The translations under genes and the position numbers were made by a program. The notes beneath the pieces were generated by a model, which saw only the letters and a list, made by a program, of their open reading frames with translations, had not been told where the DNA came from and searched no databases. 64,000 nucleotides of DNA from Sinomonas cyclohexanicum (GTDB lineage Bacteria > Actinomycetota > Actinomycetes > Actinomycetales > Micrococcaceae): assembly GCF_020886775.1 (NCBI RefSeq), contig NZ_AP024525.1, positions 2,976,001 to 3,040,000 on the forward strand. The letters run 5' to 3'. Positions 7,180 to 19,025 of this stretch are shown piece after piece (positions within the stretch are counted from its first letter, which is position 1; every line of letters begins with the position of its first letter).

Positions 7180-9037
7180 GAGCGGGCCGGCTCCCTCCGT
7201 CGGGGCGCCCGGACGCGAGCACGACGCCGGCCAGTCCCGGCACGCGCACGGCCGCGCCGGTCGAGGTGCGCACCACCGTGCATTCGGGGTCCGTGGCCAC
7301 CACGACCCGGCCCCCGAACCCCTCGGGCAGCGGGACCTCGGCCGGCCCCGGCCCGAGGCCGACGCACACAATCACCCCGGGCCGCCGCCACGAGATCCAC
7401 CGGCCGCCCGGCTCCCCGGCCTCCTGGCCGCCGGTCTCCCCGGTGCGCACCTCGGTCTCGTCGAGCCGCCCGGACCACAGGCCCGGCAGCTCGGCGCGCA
7501 CCTCTATGAGGCGCCGGTACAGCGCGAGGAGGCGGGCGCCGTCGTGCGTCCGGGCCTCCGACCAGTCGAGGACCGACCGCTCGCGGGTCGCCGGGTCCTG
7601 CGGGTCCGGCACGAGGGCAGGGTCCCAGCCCATGCGGGCGAACTCGGCGGTGCGCCCCTCGGCGGTGGCGGCGGCGAGCTCCGGCTCGGGGTGGGAGCTG
7701 AAGAACTGCCACGGGGTCGTGGCCCCGTACTCCTCGCCCATGAACAGCATCGGCGTGAACGGGCCTGCGAGGGTCAGGACCGCCGCCACAGCGAGGCCGT
7801 CCCAGCCCAGTACGGCGCTGGGACGGTCCCCGGCGGCCCGGTTGCCGACCTGGTCGTGGTTCTGACTCGAGACGACGAGCTGCGCGGGCCTCACCCGGCC
7901 CGGATCGAGTGGGCGGCCATGGGCGCGCCCGCGGAAGCTCGAGTACGTGCCGTCGTGGTAGAACCCGCCGCGGAGCACCTTCGCGAGGGCGCCCGGGTCG
8001 GCGAAGTCGGCGTAGTAGCCGGCGGTCTCCCCCGTGAGGGTCACGTGGATCGCGTGGTGGACGTCGTCGTTCCACTGCGCCGCGAGCCCGTACCCACCGG
8101 CCTGACGGCCGCTGACGATCCGCGGGTCGTTGAGGTCCGACTCCGCGACCAGTACCTTCCGCCGTCCCGTCGCGGCCTCGACGTCCTCGGCGACGAGCTG
8201 GAGCTCCTCGAGGAGCGTGACGGCGCGACGGTCCACGAACGCGTGCACGGCGTCGAGGCGGAGGCCGTCCACCCTGTAGTCCTCGAGCCACATGCGGGCG
8301 TTGTCGAGGATGTGGGCGCGGACCTCGTCGGAGCCGGGCCCGTCGAGGTTGACCGCCTCGCCCCAGCCGGTCGCCGCACCGGCGAGGAGGTAGGGGCCGA
8401 ACCGCGGCGCGTAGTTGCCGCTGGGCCCGAAGTGGTTGTACACGACATCCTGGATGACCGCGATCCCCGCCGCGTGGGCGGCGTCCACGAACCGCTGGTA
8501 CGCGTCCGGGCCGCCGTAAACCTCGTGGACGGCGTACCAGAGGACGCCGTCATAGCCCCAGTTGTGCGGGCCGTTGAAGGCGTTCACCGGCAGGAGCTCG
8601 ACGAAGCCGACGCCCAGGTCGGCGAGGTACGGAAGTCGCTCCGCGGCGGCGTCGAGCGTGCCCTCGCCGGTGAACGTGCCCACGTGGAGCTCGTAGATGA
8701 CCGAGCCGGCCAGATCCCGGCCCGTCCAGGTCTGGTCCGCCCACGCGTGGGCGCGGGGGTCGAAGCCGGCGGAGGGCGCGTGGACACCGTCGGGCTGGCG
8801 GCGCGAGCGCGGGTCGGGGAAGGGGCCGTCGCCGTCGAGGAGGTAGCCGTACCTCTCTCCCGCCGCGAGGGCCTCGGCGACGCGAGCCGACTCGGACGAC
8901 GGCGGCCCCCACCACCCGCCTCCGGCCTCCTCGAGCGGCACCCGCTCCGGGTCGGGGCCTGCGCCGAGCACGAGCTCGACCCGGGAGGGGATGGGAGCCC
9001 ACACGCTTCCGGCAGCGTTGCGGTCGGGGCCAGTCAC
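7169..9037 (-). CDS. treZ: Malto-oligosyltrehalose trehalohydrolase
   Basis: A 622-aa GH13 enzyme that releases trehalose from maltooligosyl-trehalose, the second step of the TreY-TreZ route from glycogen. The N-terminal beta domain precedes the barrel (from about residue 110). Catalytic residues fit: [11 protein letters not shown] (nucleophile Asp near 262), [12 protein letters not shown] (Glu near 299) and [11 protein letters not shown] (Asp). The GTG at 9037 follows GGAGGAGG and overlaps the treY stop by four bases (GTGA), so translation is coupled to treY. Its 3' end overlaps the convergent 64-aa gene by 11 bases. Confidence 0.93.
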   Translation of the reverse strand: MTGPDRNAAGSVWAPIPSRVELVLGAGPDPERVPLEEAGGGWWGPPSSESARVAEALAAGERYGYLLDGDGPFPDPRSRRQPDGVHAPSAGFDPRAHAWADQTWTGRDLAGSVIYELHVGTFTGEGTLDAAAERLPYLADLGVGFVELLPVNAFNGPHNWGYDGVLWYAVHEVYGGPDAYQRFVDAAHAAGIAVIQDVVYNHFGPSGNYAPRFGPYLLAGAATGWGEAVNLDGPGSDEVRAHILDNARMWLEDYRVDGLRLDAVHAFVDRRAVTLLEELQLVAEDVEAATGRRKVLVAESDLNDPRIVSGRQAGGYGLAAQWNDDVHHAIHVTLTGETAGYYADFADPGALAKVLRGGFYHDGTYSSFRGRAHGRPLDPGRVRPAQLVVSSQNHDQVGNRAAGDRPSAVLGWDGLAVAAVLTLAGPFTPMLFMGEEYGATTPWQFFSSHPEPELAAATAEGRTAEFARMGWDPALVPDPQDPATRERSVLDWSEARTHDGARLLALYRRLIEVRAELPGLWSGRLDETEVRTGETGGQEAGEPGGRWISWRRPGVIVCVGLGPGPAEVPLPEGFGGRVVVATDPECTVVRTSTGAAVRVPGLAGVVLASGRPDGGSRPAPSR

Positions 9038-10245
9038 TGCGCCTCCTCCGGGACGAGGAGCGCGACCGGCAGCGTGCCGAGCACCTCCGCGACCGGCACC
9101 TCTCCCGCCTCGAACGCGACGCCGGTGAACGCGTCCCGGCCGGGCCGGGCGAGCCGCACCGTGGTGGCGCCCCACCCGCCGGCGCGTTCCAGGCCCACGG
9201 GCAGGCGTGTCCCGAGGACGGCCACCCCGCGCTCACCCCGCCGGAATCCGATGAGGTGCTCGGCGCTGGGCCCGTCCGCCTCGATGGGCGCGTAGCCGGT
9301 GAACAGCTCGGGCCGGTCCCGGCGCAGCCGCAGCGTGCGGGAGACGACGAGCAGCTTCGCATCCTCGGCGAGCGGCCCGAGCACGGGGGCGCCGGCGTCG
9401 AGCGCGGCGAGGGCCTCGGCGCGGGCGGCGAAGTCCACGTCGCGGCGGTTGTCCGGGTCGCACAGGGAGCGGTCCCACAGCTCGGTGCCCTGGTACACGT
9501 CCGGGACGCCGGGCATGGCCAGCTGCAGGAGCTTCGCCGTCAGGGCGTTGGACGCGCCGTGCGGAGCGATCCGGTCCGCGAACTCCGAGATGATCGGGAA
9601 TGCCTCGCTGTCGGGGTCCGTGGCATCGTCGACCAGCCTGTGAACCGCGGCCTCGAACTCCTCGTCCGGGGCGGTCCACAGCGTGTGCACCCCGGCCTCG
9701 CGGGCGGCCTTCTCGGCGTACCGGGCCAGGCGCTCCCGATCCGCGCCCCACGCGCCGAGGACCGCCTGCCACAGCAGGTTGGCCAGGGGCCCGTCGGGCA
9801 GCGGCGATGCCTCGAGCAGTCTCGGCAGCGCCTCGGCCCACTCCTCCGCGAGCTCGGAGAGGACGGTGATGCGGGCGCGGGTGTCCTCGCTGCGCTTGGT
9901 GTCGTGCGTGGTGAGCGTGGTCATCGAGTGGGGGAGCCTGCGCTCCCTCTCCGCGTTCGACTCGTGGAACTCCCCCGGCGACACTGCGAACACGGTCGGG
10001 TCGCCGCCGACCTCCGTCAGTGTCCCGAGGCGCGAGTACCGGTAGAACGCCGTGTCCTCGACGGCCTTGGCCATGATCATGCCCGTGGTCTGCTGGAACC
10101 GTCGGCACAGTTCCTCGCGCGGGTCGCCGAGGCGCGGCGCGAGCGCCTCGATCGCCTCCGCGAGGTCCGGACGCGCGACGGCGGCGTCCCGGCACGCGCG
10201 GGCCAGCACCGCGGCGTCGTGCTCCTCCCCGCCGCCACCCTCGCG

Positions 10246-10287
10246 TTGAGGGGTCACATCCCCGCCTTGAGGGGTCACATCCCCGGG
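10246..10287. repeat. Two 21-bp tandem repeats inside treY
   Basis: Two units, 10246-10266 and 10267-10287, differ only at their ends and share TTGAGGGGTCACATCCCC. In the treY reading frame they add [13 protein letters not shown] to a loop after the conserved FPVYRTYL motif, next to a Gly/Glu-rich stretch. They keep the local frame. Confidence 0.85.
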
Positions 10288-10372
10288 ACCCGTGGTCAGG
10301 TACGTGCGGTACACCGGGAAGTGCGCGGCGATCTCGGCGAGGGCGTCGGCGAGGGTGTCGATGCCGAGGGGC

Positions 10373-10404
10373 TTCGACTCCGCTTCGCTGCGCTCAACCG
10401 CCGC
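10373..10404. repeat. Dispersed repeat (TTCGACTCCGCT..CAACC) at the treY frameshift
   Basis: TTCGACTCCGCTTCGCTGCG followed by CTCAACCGCCG matches the 30-bp units at 53945-54094 and, with an internal gap, the 24-bp units at 57491-57562. On the minus strand it reads VERSEAES in the treY C-terminal frame and gives the TGA that closes the N-terminal frame. Confidence 0.8.
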
Positions 10405-11471
10405 GGCGGACCGCGGCCAGCCGCGCCAGGCGGAGGATCTCGGCGCGGAGCAGCCCGTCGGCCATCCAGCGTTTGGTCTCGTGGACCATGGCCCCGTAGT
10501 CGGCGGGCTCGCCGCGCACCACCGTGTCCAACGCAGTGAGCGGCTCCTCGCCGGCGGGGTCCACGAGGACCCGGTCCAGGAGGGCGAGCGCGTCGTATCC
10601 GGTGGTGCCCTCGCACTCGAAGTGCTCGGGCAGGGCCTCGCCGGGCTCGAGGATCTTCTCCACGAGCGTGTACGCGCCCCCCGAGAGGTCGCGCAGCCGC
10701 TCGAGGTACTGGGCGGGGTCGAGGAGCCCGTCCGGGTGGTCGATCCGCAGCCCGTCCACGAGCCCCTCCTCGACCCACCGTCGCACCTCGGCGTGGCTCT
10801 GCGCGAACACCCACGGCACCTCGACCCGCACGCCGGCGAGGCTGTTGACCGCGAAGAAGCGCCGGTAGTTCAGGCGGGTGTCCGCGTCGCGCCACGGGAT
10901 GAGCCGGTAGTGCTGGCGGTCGTGGACCTCCTGCGCGGTGTCCCCCACACGCCAGGACCCGGCGGCCAGGGGGTACGAGTTCTCGTAGTAGCACAGGCGT
11001 GTCCCTTCCACGCGCAGCTGTGCTACGTCCTCGGCGGAGCCGAGCACGGGGATGAGCACCTTGCCGTCCCCAGCGTCCCAGTCCACGTCGAACGCCTCCG
11101 CGTACCGGGAGTGCCGCCCCTCGCGCAGGAGCGACCACCACCAGGGGTTCTCCTCGGGCACCGCGACGCCGAGGTGGTTGGGCACGATGTCCACGAGGAC
11201 GCCCATGCCCGCCCCGTGGGCCGCGGCTGCGAGGGCAGCGAGCCCCTCGCGGCCGCCGCGTTCCCGGTCCACCCGGGACGGGCCGGAGACGTCATACCCG
11301 TGCTCGGAGGAGCCCACCGACTCCAGCAGGGGCGAGAGGTAGAGCCAGTCCACGCCCAGGGAGGACAGGTACGGAACGAGCCCCGCCGCGTCGTCGAGCG
11401 TGAACTCGGGGCGGATCTGGAGGCGGTAGGTCGATGCGGGGGTCTTCACAGGGCTCCTTCGGGGGCCGGGG

Positions 11472-13682
<2,211 letters not shown>

Positions 13683-13841
13683 GCGTCAGCTCCTTGCTGT
13701 GCGGCCTGCGTCGAGGCCATGTGGGGGAATCCTAGCGAGTGTATGCGACGGTTCTGCGCTGTTTAGATTCGCGCGGGCTGGGTACAGGCCCGTCCATCGG
13801 GCTCGATTGGCTGCCACTTCAGGCTTCCTCCTGCCGTCCGT

Positions 13842-14744
13842 GTGCGCTGGAAGCGAGTTGGAGTGGCAGAGCTGGACTGCGATGCTGGCGGTATCCGAGA
13901 ACTGGTGGGGGGCCGGTACCGGCTCACCGAGGTGATCGGCAGAGGTTCGACGGCGGTGGTGCACCGCGCGCTCGACGCGTTCCTTGATCGGGAGGTTGCG
14001 GTCAAGCTGATGCAGTCGGCGGCCATGGACGAGGCTGAGCTGCGGCGCAGCGACATCGAGGTGAAGCTGCTGGCGCAGCTGAACCATCCGGGGCTCGTGA
14101 CGCTGCTCGACGCCGGAACAGAGCGGACTGCGAGCGGCGCGCCCCGGGTGTTCCTTGTCATGGAGCTGATCTCCGGTGCGGACCTGCGGGAGCGGCTCAA
14201 GAGGGGCGCGCTGAGCCCGTCCGACGTGGCGGAGATCGGTCAGGACCTGTGCGAGGCCCTCGGTCACATCCACGGCCGGGGCGTGGTCCATCGTGACATC
14301 AAGCCCGCGAACGTCCTCCTCCTGGACGCGCCGGGCGAGGGCCGGCGGACCCACGCGAAACTCACGGACTTCGGCATCGCCTGGATCCCCGACTCGGAAC
14401 TCACCCTCGAGGATGCTGTATCCGGAACGCCCGCGTACCTGAGCCCCGAGCAGGTCCGGGGCGAGCCGGTAGGCCCGGCCAGTGATGTCTACTCGCTCGG
14501 GCTGGTGCTCCTCGAGTGCCTCACGGGTGAGCTGGCCTTCCCCGGGCCACCGCTGGAGAGCGCCATGAGGAGGCTCACCCAGTCCCCGCCCATCGCGGAA
14601 CGGGTCGATCCGCTGTGGCGCGAGCTCCTGGCCGGGATGACCGCCATGGACGCGGAGGCCCGGCCCCTCGCCGAGGAGGCCGCGGCGGCCCTCTACCGGA
14701 TGGCGGCGCTTGTCGCTCTGGCGCAATCGGCCGAGCCCGCCTGA
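13842..14744 (+). CDS. Serine/threonine protein kinase, catalytic domain only
   Basis: A 300-aa Hanks-type kinase. The glycine loop IGRGSTAVVHRA (about residues 32-43), ATP-binding Lys in VAVKLM (55), HRDIKPANVLLL (150-161), DFG in KLTDFGIAW (176-178) and GTPAYLSPEQ activation-segment end are all intact. There is no transmembrane helix or PASTA domain, so it is soluble and about the size of a bare kinase fold. The GTG at 13842 has no clear ribosome binding site; GTG at 13863 is an alternative. It sits on the opposite strand between two GlgX genes and could regulate glycogen/trehalose enzymes, but only proximity supports that. Confidence 0.88.
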   Translation: MRWKRVGVAELDCDAGGIRELVGGRYRLTEVIGRGSTAVVHRALDAFLDREVAVKLMQSAAMDEAELRRSDIEVKLLAQLNHPGLVTLLDAGTERTASGAPRVFLVMELISGADLRERLKRGALSPSDVAEIGQDLCEALGHIHGRGVVHRDIKPANVLLLDAPGEGRRTHAKLTDFGIAWIPDSELTLEDAVSGTPAYLSPEQVRGEPVGPASDVYSLGLVLLECLTGELAFPGPPLESAMRRLTQSPPIAERVDPLWRELLAGMTAMDAEARPLAEEAAAALYRMAALVALAQSAEPA

Positions 14745-14760
14745 GACCCGGGCTGCTCCG

Positions 14761-16908
14761 CTATGCCTCCCGTGTGGCCTCGAGCCGGGTGGCCTCGAGG
14801 ACCACGGCGCTGCGCGCGGGCACGGTGAACACCTCGCGGGCGGCCGTGCCCTCCCCCACGAGGTGGCTCGCGCACGTGGTGATCACGGTGGTCCACTTCT
14901 CGGGGAAGTGCCCGTCGGGGATGTGGTAGTCCACGTCGTTCTCCGCGGCGTTGAGGATCACGAGGAAGTCGGAGTCCCCGGCGGCGCCGCCGCGGCCGAT
15001 GGTAGGAACGGCGTTGCCATTGAGGAAGAAGGCGATGGACTTGGCCCAGCCCTCGTCCCAGTCGGCGTCGCCCATCTGGGCGCCGTCGGCGTCGAGCCAC
15101 GCGATGTCCGGCAGCGGGTCGCCCTCGGCGGGGTCCACGGGGCACCCGTCGAAGAAGCTGCGGCGACGGAACACGGGGTGCTCGGCGCGCAGCCGGAGCA
15201 GGCGGGTCGTGAAATCGGTGAGTTCGGAATCGGCCGCCCCCCAGTCGATCCAGGTGATCTCGTTGTCCTGGCAGTAGCCGTTGTTGTTCCCGCGCTGGGT
15301 GCGGCCGAGCTCGTCGCCGTGGGAGATCATCGGCACGCCCTGGGAGAGCACGAGCGTCAGGAGCAGGTTCCGCTGCTGGCGGGCACGCAGCTCGAGCACG
15401 CCCGGATCGTCAGTGGGACCCTCGACGCCGCAGTTCCACGAGCGGTTGTCGTCGGCGCCGTCGCGGTTCTCCTCGCCGTTGGCCTCGTTGTGCTTCTCGT
15501 TGTAGGAGACGAGGTCGCGCAGCGTGAAGCCGTCGTGGGCGGTGACGAAGTTGATCGACGCGCTCGGGCGGCGGCCCTCCTCCTCGTACAGGTCCGCGGA
15601 GCCGGCCACGCGCATCGCGAGCTCGCGCAGCTTCCCGGGCTCGCCGCGCCAGAAGTCCCGGACGCAGTCGCGGAACTTGCCGTTCCACTCCGTCCACTGG
15701 GGCGGGAAGTTGCCCACCTGGTAGCCGTCCGGGCCTACGTCCCACGGCTCGGCGATGAGCTTGATGCGGCTCAGGACAGGGTCCGCGGCGACGAGCTCGA
15801 AGAACGGCGAGACCATGTCCACCGTGCCCGCCTCGCGCGCAAGGGTCGCCGCGAGGTCGAACCGGAACCCGTCCACATGCATCTCGGTGACCCAGTACCG
15901 GAGAGAGTCGAGGACGAGCTCGAGCGCGAGCGGGTGCCCCACGTTCAGCGAGTTCCCGGTGCCGGTGTAGTCCATGTAGTGGAACTCGTCCCCGGGGACG
16001 AGGTGGTAGTAGGCGGCGTTGTCGATCCCGCGGTAGCTCAGCTGCGGGCCCAAGTGGTTGCCCTCGGCCGTGTGGTTGTAGACGACGTCGAGGATCACCT
16101 CGATCCCCGCGCGGTGGTACGCCTTGACGAGCTCCTTGAACTCGTAGATCTGCTGCCCGTGGTCCCCCGAGGAGGAGTAGAAAGAGTGCGGCGCGAAGAA
16201 CCCGATCGTGTTGTAGCCCCAGTAGTTGGCCAGTCCCTTGTCCAGGAGCGTCGAGTCGTTGATGAACTGGTGGATCGGCATGAGCTCGATCGCCGTCACG
16301 CCCAGCTCGGCGAGGTGGCGCACGACGGCGGGATGCGCGGCCCCCGCGTACGTCCCGCGGATCTCCTCGGGCACCTCGGGGTGGAGCTGGGTCAGCCCCT
16401 TGAGGTGCGTCTCGTAGATGATGGTCTCGTTGTAGGGCGTGCGGGGCGGGGTGTCCCCCTCCCAGTCGTACTCGCCGTGGTCCACCACGACGGAGAGCAT
16501 GCTGTGGCCGAGCGAGTCGGAGGTGTCCATCCTGGCCGGGTCGCCGAACACGTAGGCATGCATCTCCTGGCCCCACTCGTTGCGGCCGGAGACGGCGAGC
16601 GCGTGCGGGTCCTGGAGGAGCTTCGACGGGTTGAAGCGGAGCCCGTGCTCGGGGTCCCACGGCCCGTGCACGCGGTAGCCGTAGTGCTGGCCGGCGCGGA
16701 TGCCCTCCACGGACACCTCCCAACGGGCCGCCTGGCCCTCGGCGGCGTCCCCGGTCCTGACCATCTCCACACAGCGCTGGGCGCTCGTCTCGTGGTCCAC
16801 GAGGCACACCTCGACGCGCTCGGCCACGGGTGCCGTGGCGAGCGCGAAGTCGGTCCCGGTGTCCGTCTGCCTGGCCCCCCAGAAGGCGGCCTGCGTGGTC
16901 GAGTCCAT
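14761..16908 (-). CDS. glgX: Glycogen debranching enzyme GlgX (copy 2)
   Basis: A 715-aa paralogue of the enzyme at 11472, with the same catalytic set: DVVYNHTAEGNHLG, HVDGFRFDLAATLARE, KLIAEPWDVGPDGYQVG and NFVTAHDGFTLRDL. The N-terminal domain is more divergent (ARQTDTGTDFALATAPVAERVEVCLVDH) and lacks the standard PLGATxDGxGxNF start. This suggests a different fine specificity or a partly degenerate glycan-contacting domain. The ATG at 16908 has only a weak ribosome binding site. It is convergent with the kinase gene, with 16 bp between stops. Confidence 0.92.
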   Translation of the reverse strand: MDSTTQAAFWGARQTDTGTDFALATAPVAERVEVCLVDHETSAQRCVEMVRTGDAAEGQAARWEVSVEGIRAGQHYGYRVHGPWDPEHGLRFNPSKLLQDPHALAVSGRNEWGQEMHAYVFGDPARMDTSDSLGHSMLSVVVDHGEYDWEGDTPPRTPYNETIIYETHLKGLTQLHPEVPEEIRGTYAGAAHPAVVRHLAELGVTAIELMPIHQFINDSTLLDKGLANYWGYNTIGFFAPHSFYSSSGDHGQQIYEFKELVKAYHRAGIEVILDVVYNHTAEGNHLGPQLSYRGIDNAAYYHLVPGDEFHYMDYTGTGNSLNVGHPLALELVLDSLRYWVTEMHVDGFRFDLAATLAREAGTVDMVSPFFELVAADPVLSRIKLIAEPWDVGPDGYQVGNFPPQWTEWNGKFRDCVRDFWRGEPGKLRELAMRVAGSADLYEEEGRRPSASINFVTAHDGFTLRDLVSYNEKHNEANGEENRDGADDNRSWNCGVEGPTDDPGVLELRARQQRNLLLTLVLSQGVPMISHGDELGRTQRGNNNGYCQDNEITWIDWGAADSELTDFTTRLLRLRAEHPVFRRRSFFDGCPVDPAEGDPLPDIAWLDADGAQMGDADWDEGWAKSIAFFLNGNAVPTIGRGGAAGDSDFLVILNAAENDVDYHIPDGHFPEKWTTVITTCASHLVGEGTAAREVFTVPARSAVVLEATRLEATREA

Positions 16909-17026
16909 GGGGCGACACTAGCCGACGCCTCGGACATTCGTGCGAACTTCTTCACGCGGCCTTGGCCGCTCCGACGGTGCCGCCTACCCTCGATAAGTGG
17001 AGGTCCTCGCGAGAGGGGAGGCTCCC

Positions 17027-17719
17027 ATGGACCTGAAGTTCACCGAGGTGGAAGCGCCCCCACCTCCCAGAACGTGGATGTGGCTCGGGAGTGCGTGCGT
17101 GGCGACGCTGCTGCTCGTGCTGTTCCTCGTCTCGCCCGCCGCGGCCGCCGTGGCGGGACTCGTCCTGCTCGCGGCCATTCCGCTCGCCGTGATCGCCGGA
17201 ACGAAGCGCACGACGGCGCCGCTCGCCGTCGTGGGCGTCCTCGCCCTCGTGGCACTGGGCTCTTCGGCCGTCTCGCTCGCCGTCACGATGCGTTCCCCCG
17301 AGACCGTCTCCGCTCCGGGGGCCGCTCCGGTACCGCCGGCCAGCGGGCCGAGCCCTTCGCCCGACGTCGCGCGTCCCACCCCGACGCCGTCGCAGGGGCC
17401 GGCGAGGCCGCTTCCAGCGCCCGCCGAGATCGCCGCCGCACCCTCGACGCCCGAACCCACGGTCGAGCCGGCGCCGGCGCCCGTCCAGGCTCCCGCGCCG
17501 GCCGCCGAGGTTCCCGCGGCCCCCGCGCCCGCGCCGGTCGAGGCGCCCGCGCCCGCACCTGCCCCCGAGGATCAGGCCCCGGCGCCGGGCCCCGCGCAGA
17601 TTCTCCAGGACCGGGCATCCAGCGGTGGCTGGGGCCAGCTCCCGGACAGCTCGAGGGCGCAGCTGTGCGCCGCCGCGGCCAGCACGGGCCTGAAGATGCC
17701 CCCGGGCCAGTGCAAGTGA
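17027..17719 (+). CDS. Membrane protein with Pro/Ala-rich extension
   Basis: A 230-aa protein of unknown family. Residues 1-16 are cytosolic-looking, then two or three hydrophobic helices (about 17-90) are followed by a long Pro/Ala/Glu low-complexity stretch (about 95-195, many PAPAPVEAPAP units). A short C-terminal segment has two cysteines (AQLCAAAASTGLKMPPGQCK). The architecture fits a membrane-anchored protein whose extended arm crosses the cell wall. The ATG at 17027 follows GAGAGGGGAGG; an earlier GTG is unlikely. It is divergent from the second glgX. Confidence 0.75.
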   Translation: MDLKFTEVEAPPPPRTWMWLGSACVATLLLVLFLVSPAAAAVAGLVLLAAIPLAVIAGTKRTTAPLAVVGVLALVALGSSAVSLAVTMRSPETVSAPGAAPVPPASGPSPSPDVARPTPTPSQGPARPLPAPAEIAAAPSTPEPTVEPAPAPVQAPAPAAEVPAAPAPAPVEAPAPAPAPEDQAPAPGPAQILQDRASSGGWGQLPDSSRAQLCAAAASTGLKMPPGQCK

Positions 17720-17845
17720 AGGGCCAGTGCGATGAAAGGCCGGTGCAGGTGATCCGTCATACTCGGACCAGTTGGGCGGTGCCCTCGGCACCCTGAAGGC
17801 GAGCGCCTACTCTGGGACCGGGATCCAGGGGACAGGAGGCCCGGG

Positions 17846-18208
17846 ATGACGTATCGGCTCTTGGCACTCGGCGACAAGGTGACGTTCCACGACACCGGCC
17901 GGCAGCCCTTCAATGTCCGCGCGGTCTCGCCGGACGGACGGACCGTGATCCTCTCCCGGCCCGTGGATCGGGGGATGTCCGCGGAGTACACGATGATCGA
18001 CTGGGAGCACGGCATGCGCGGCTCCGACGGCACCCGCGGGGTAGGGATCCGGATCGCGTCGCAGGCCCACCACCGGCTCCAGCGCTTCTTCACGAACCAC
18101 GCTCGGGTGCTCCCCCAGGCCGACGACGGTCCGCCCGCGACCCAGTCGGTCCTCGCGTTCGGCGACTGGACGCCGGTGGTCATCGCGACCGTCAACGGCC
18201 ACCCGTAA
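17846..18208 (+). CDS. Hypothetical protein, 120 aa
   Basis: A soluble protein that I cannot assign. It begins MTYRLLALGDKVTFHDTGRQPFNVRAVSPDGRTVILSRP, a beta-rich pattern like a short barrel or KOW/SH3-like module. IDWEHGMRGSDG, a glycine-rich segment, and a C-terminal WTPVVIATVNG strand follow. There is no signal peptide. ACAGGAGGCCCGGG precedes the ATG, so translation should be good. It is convergent with the CGNR protein gene, with an inverted repeat (18234-18276) between them. Confidence 0.65.
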   Translation: MTYRLLALGDKVTFHDTGRQPFNVRAVSPDGRTVILSRPVDRGMSAEYTMIDWEHGMRGSDGTRGVGIRIASQAHHRLQRFFTNHARVLPQADDGPPATQSVLAFGDWTPVVIATVNGHP

Positions 18209-18233
18209 GGCCGCGGGAGGCGCCCCTTGCCGC

Positions 18234-18276
18234 CGAGCGGTCACGCATTAGACCCGGTCTGACGCGTGACCGTTCC
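18234..18276. terminator. Inverted repeat between convergent genes
   Basis: CGAGCGGTCACGC (from 18234) pairs with GCGTGACCGTTCC (18264-18276) with one wobble. It is clearly related to the perfect hairpin at 19779-19823, a second hairpin family distinct from the GCACGACGGCG one. It lies between stops at 18208 and 18287. Confidence 0.6.
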
Positions 18277-18286
18277 GGGATGGCCC

Positions 18287-19009
18287 TCATTCCCGGAGGG
18301 CCCCGTCTCCCCTGCGCCGCCCGCGGACACGGGCAGCACACCTTCGGGTGCAGTACAGGCCGCGGCCATCGCGGCTTCGGTCCAGGAACAGGGTCCGGCA
18401 TTCGAGGTCCGTGCATCGTCGGATCCTCAGCCGCTGGCGGGGCGCGGCGATTGACATCGCGGCCGGGACGAGGACGGCGGCGAGCCGGGACACGACATCG
18501 TTCCGCGCCCACAGGACCCGCGGCCGACCCTCGGCGTCCACGGCGGGCGAGAGGTCGTAGTCCCTGCCGGCCGCGTTGAGAAGCTCGGCGCTCCGGGCAT
18601 CGTCTGGCTCGGTGAGTGCTGTCAGCAGCCGGTCGCGGAGCAGCGCCACGGGCCGCACGTCAGTGTCATCGGGGTCGGGGCACACGGCGTCCCATGGCGT
18701 CTGGGTGGCCGGCCCACCCGGCGATCCCGTGGCCGGGCGATCAGTCTGGTGGACCCCCGCGGATGGCGAGGGCGCCGCGGGAGGCGCGTCACCGTCGTCG
18801 TGCGCTCCCCCGCCGTAGAGCTTGGCCCGCAGCCCGTCGAGGTAGGCGTCGAGGTCGAAGGGTGCCTCGAGCGGAATCCCGGCGGCCTCTGCGACGCGCC
18901 GGATCTGGTAGCCGTGATAGAGGCCGTCCGGGAGGCCCGGGACCCGCGACTCGAACAGCAGGAAGAGGGAGCGGACGGGAGCGCGAGGGCCGGCTTCGGT
19001 GGGGATCAC
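18287..19009 (-). CDS. CGNR-type zinc finger protein
   Basis: A 240-aa protein. The C-terminal 45 residues, RLRIRRCTDLECRTLFLDRSRDGRGLYCTRRCAARVRGRR, match the CGNR zinc-finger pattern (CxxxxCxxLFLDxSRxxxxxYCxxxC), with the final CGNR box changed to CAAR. The N-terminal part (about 20-195) resembles the stress-response ABATE-like region: VRSLFLLFESRVPGLPDGLYHGYQIR, then RDRLLTALTEPD. A Pro/Ser/Gly-rich insertion interrupts it. Probably a DNA-binding regulator. The GTG at 19009 is 17 bases after the sortase stop, suggesting co-transcription. Start confidence is moderate. Confidence 0.75.
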   Translation of the reverse strand: MIPTEAGPRAPVRSLFLLFESRVPGLPDGLYHGYQIRRVAEAAGIPLEAPFDLDAYLDGLRAKLYGGGAHDDGDAPPAAPSPSAGVHQTDRPATGSPGGPATQTPWDAVCPDPDDTDVRPVALLRDRLLTALTEPDDARSAELLNAAGRDYDLSPAVDAEGRPRVLWARNDVVSRLAAVLVPAAMSIAAPRQRLRIRRCTDLECRTLFLDRSRDGRGLYCTRRCAARVRGRRRGDGALRE

Positions 19010-19025
19010 TATGGGAGACGCCTTC

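Larger units (their letters stand above)
9034..11449 (-). pseudogene. treY: Maltooligosyl trehalose synthase, frameshifted
   Basis: GH13 enzyme converting the reducing end of maltodextrins to a trehalose bond. The N-terminal frame (11449 down to 10394, 351 aa, GTG start with GGAG) carries STYRLQ, the SSEHGYDV region and [15 protein letters not shown]. The C-terminal frame (to 9034) resumes with FPVYRTYL and [18 protein letters not shown] and ends with the usual DVYQGTELW region. The frames differ by one base and the break lies exactly at a dispersed repeat (10373-10404): the first frame ends at TGA where the repeat begins GGTTGAGCGC, while the second reads through it as [10 protein letters not shown]. 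Causes could be true inactivation, a sequencing error in the GC-rich run, or recoding. treZ and glgX beside it are intact. Confidence 0.85.

Noticed and set aside
14710-17796. A 1028-codon open frame on the plus strand
   Set aside because: It runs antisense through the second glgX. It is Val/Gly/Asp/Arg-rich shadow sequence with no domain, and the minus-strand GlgX reading is unambiguous.
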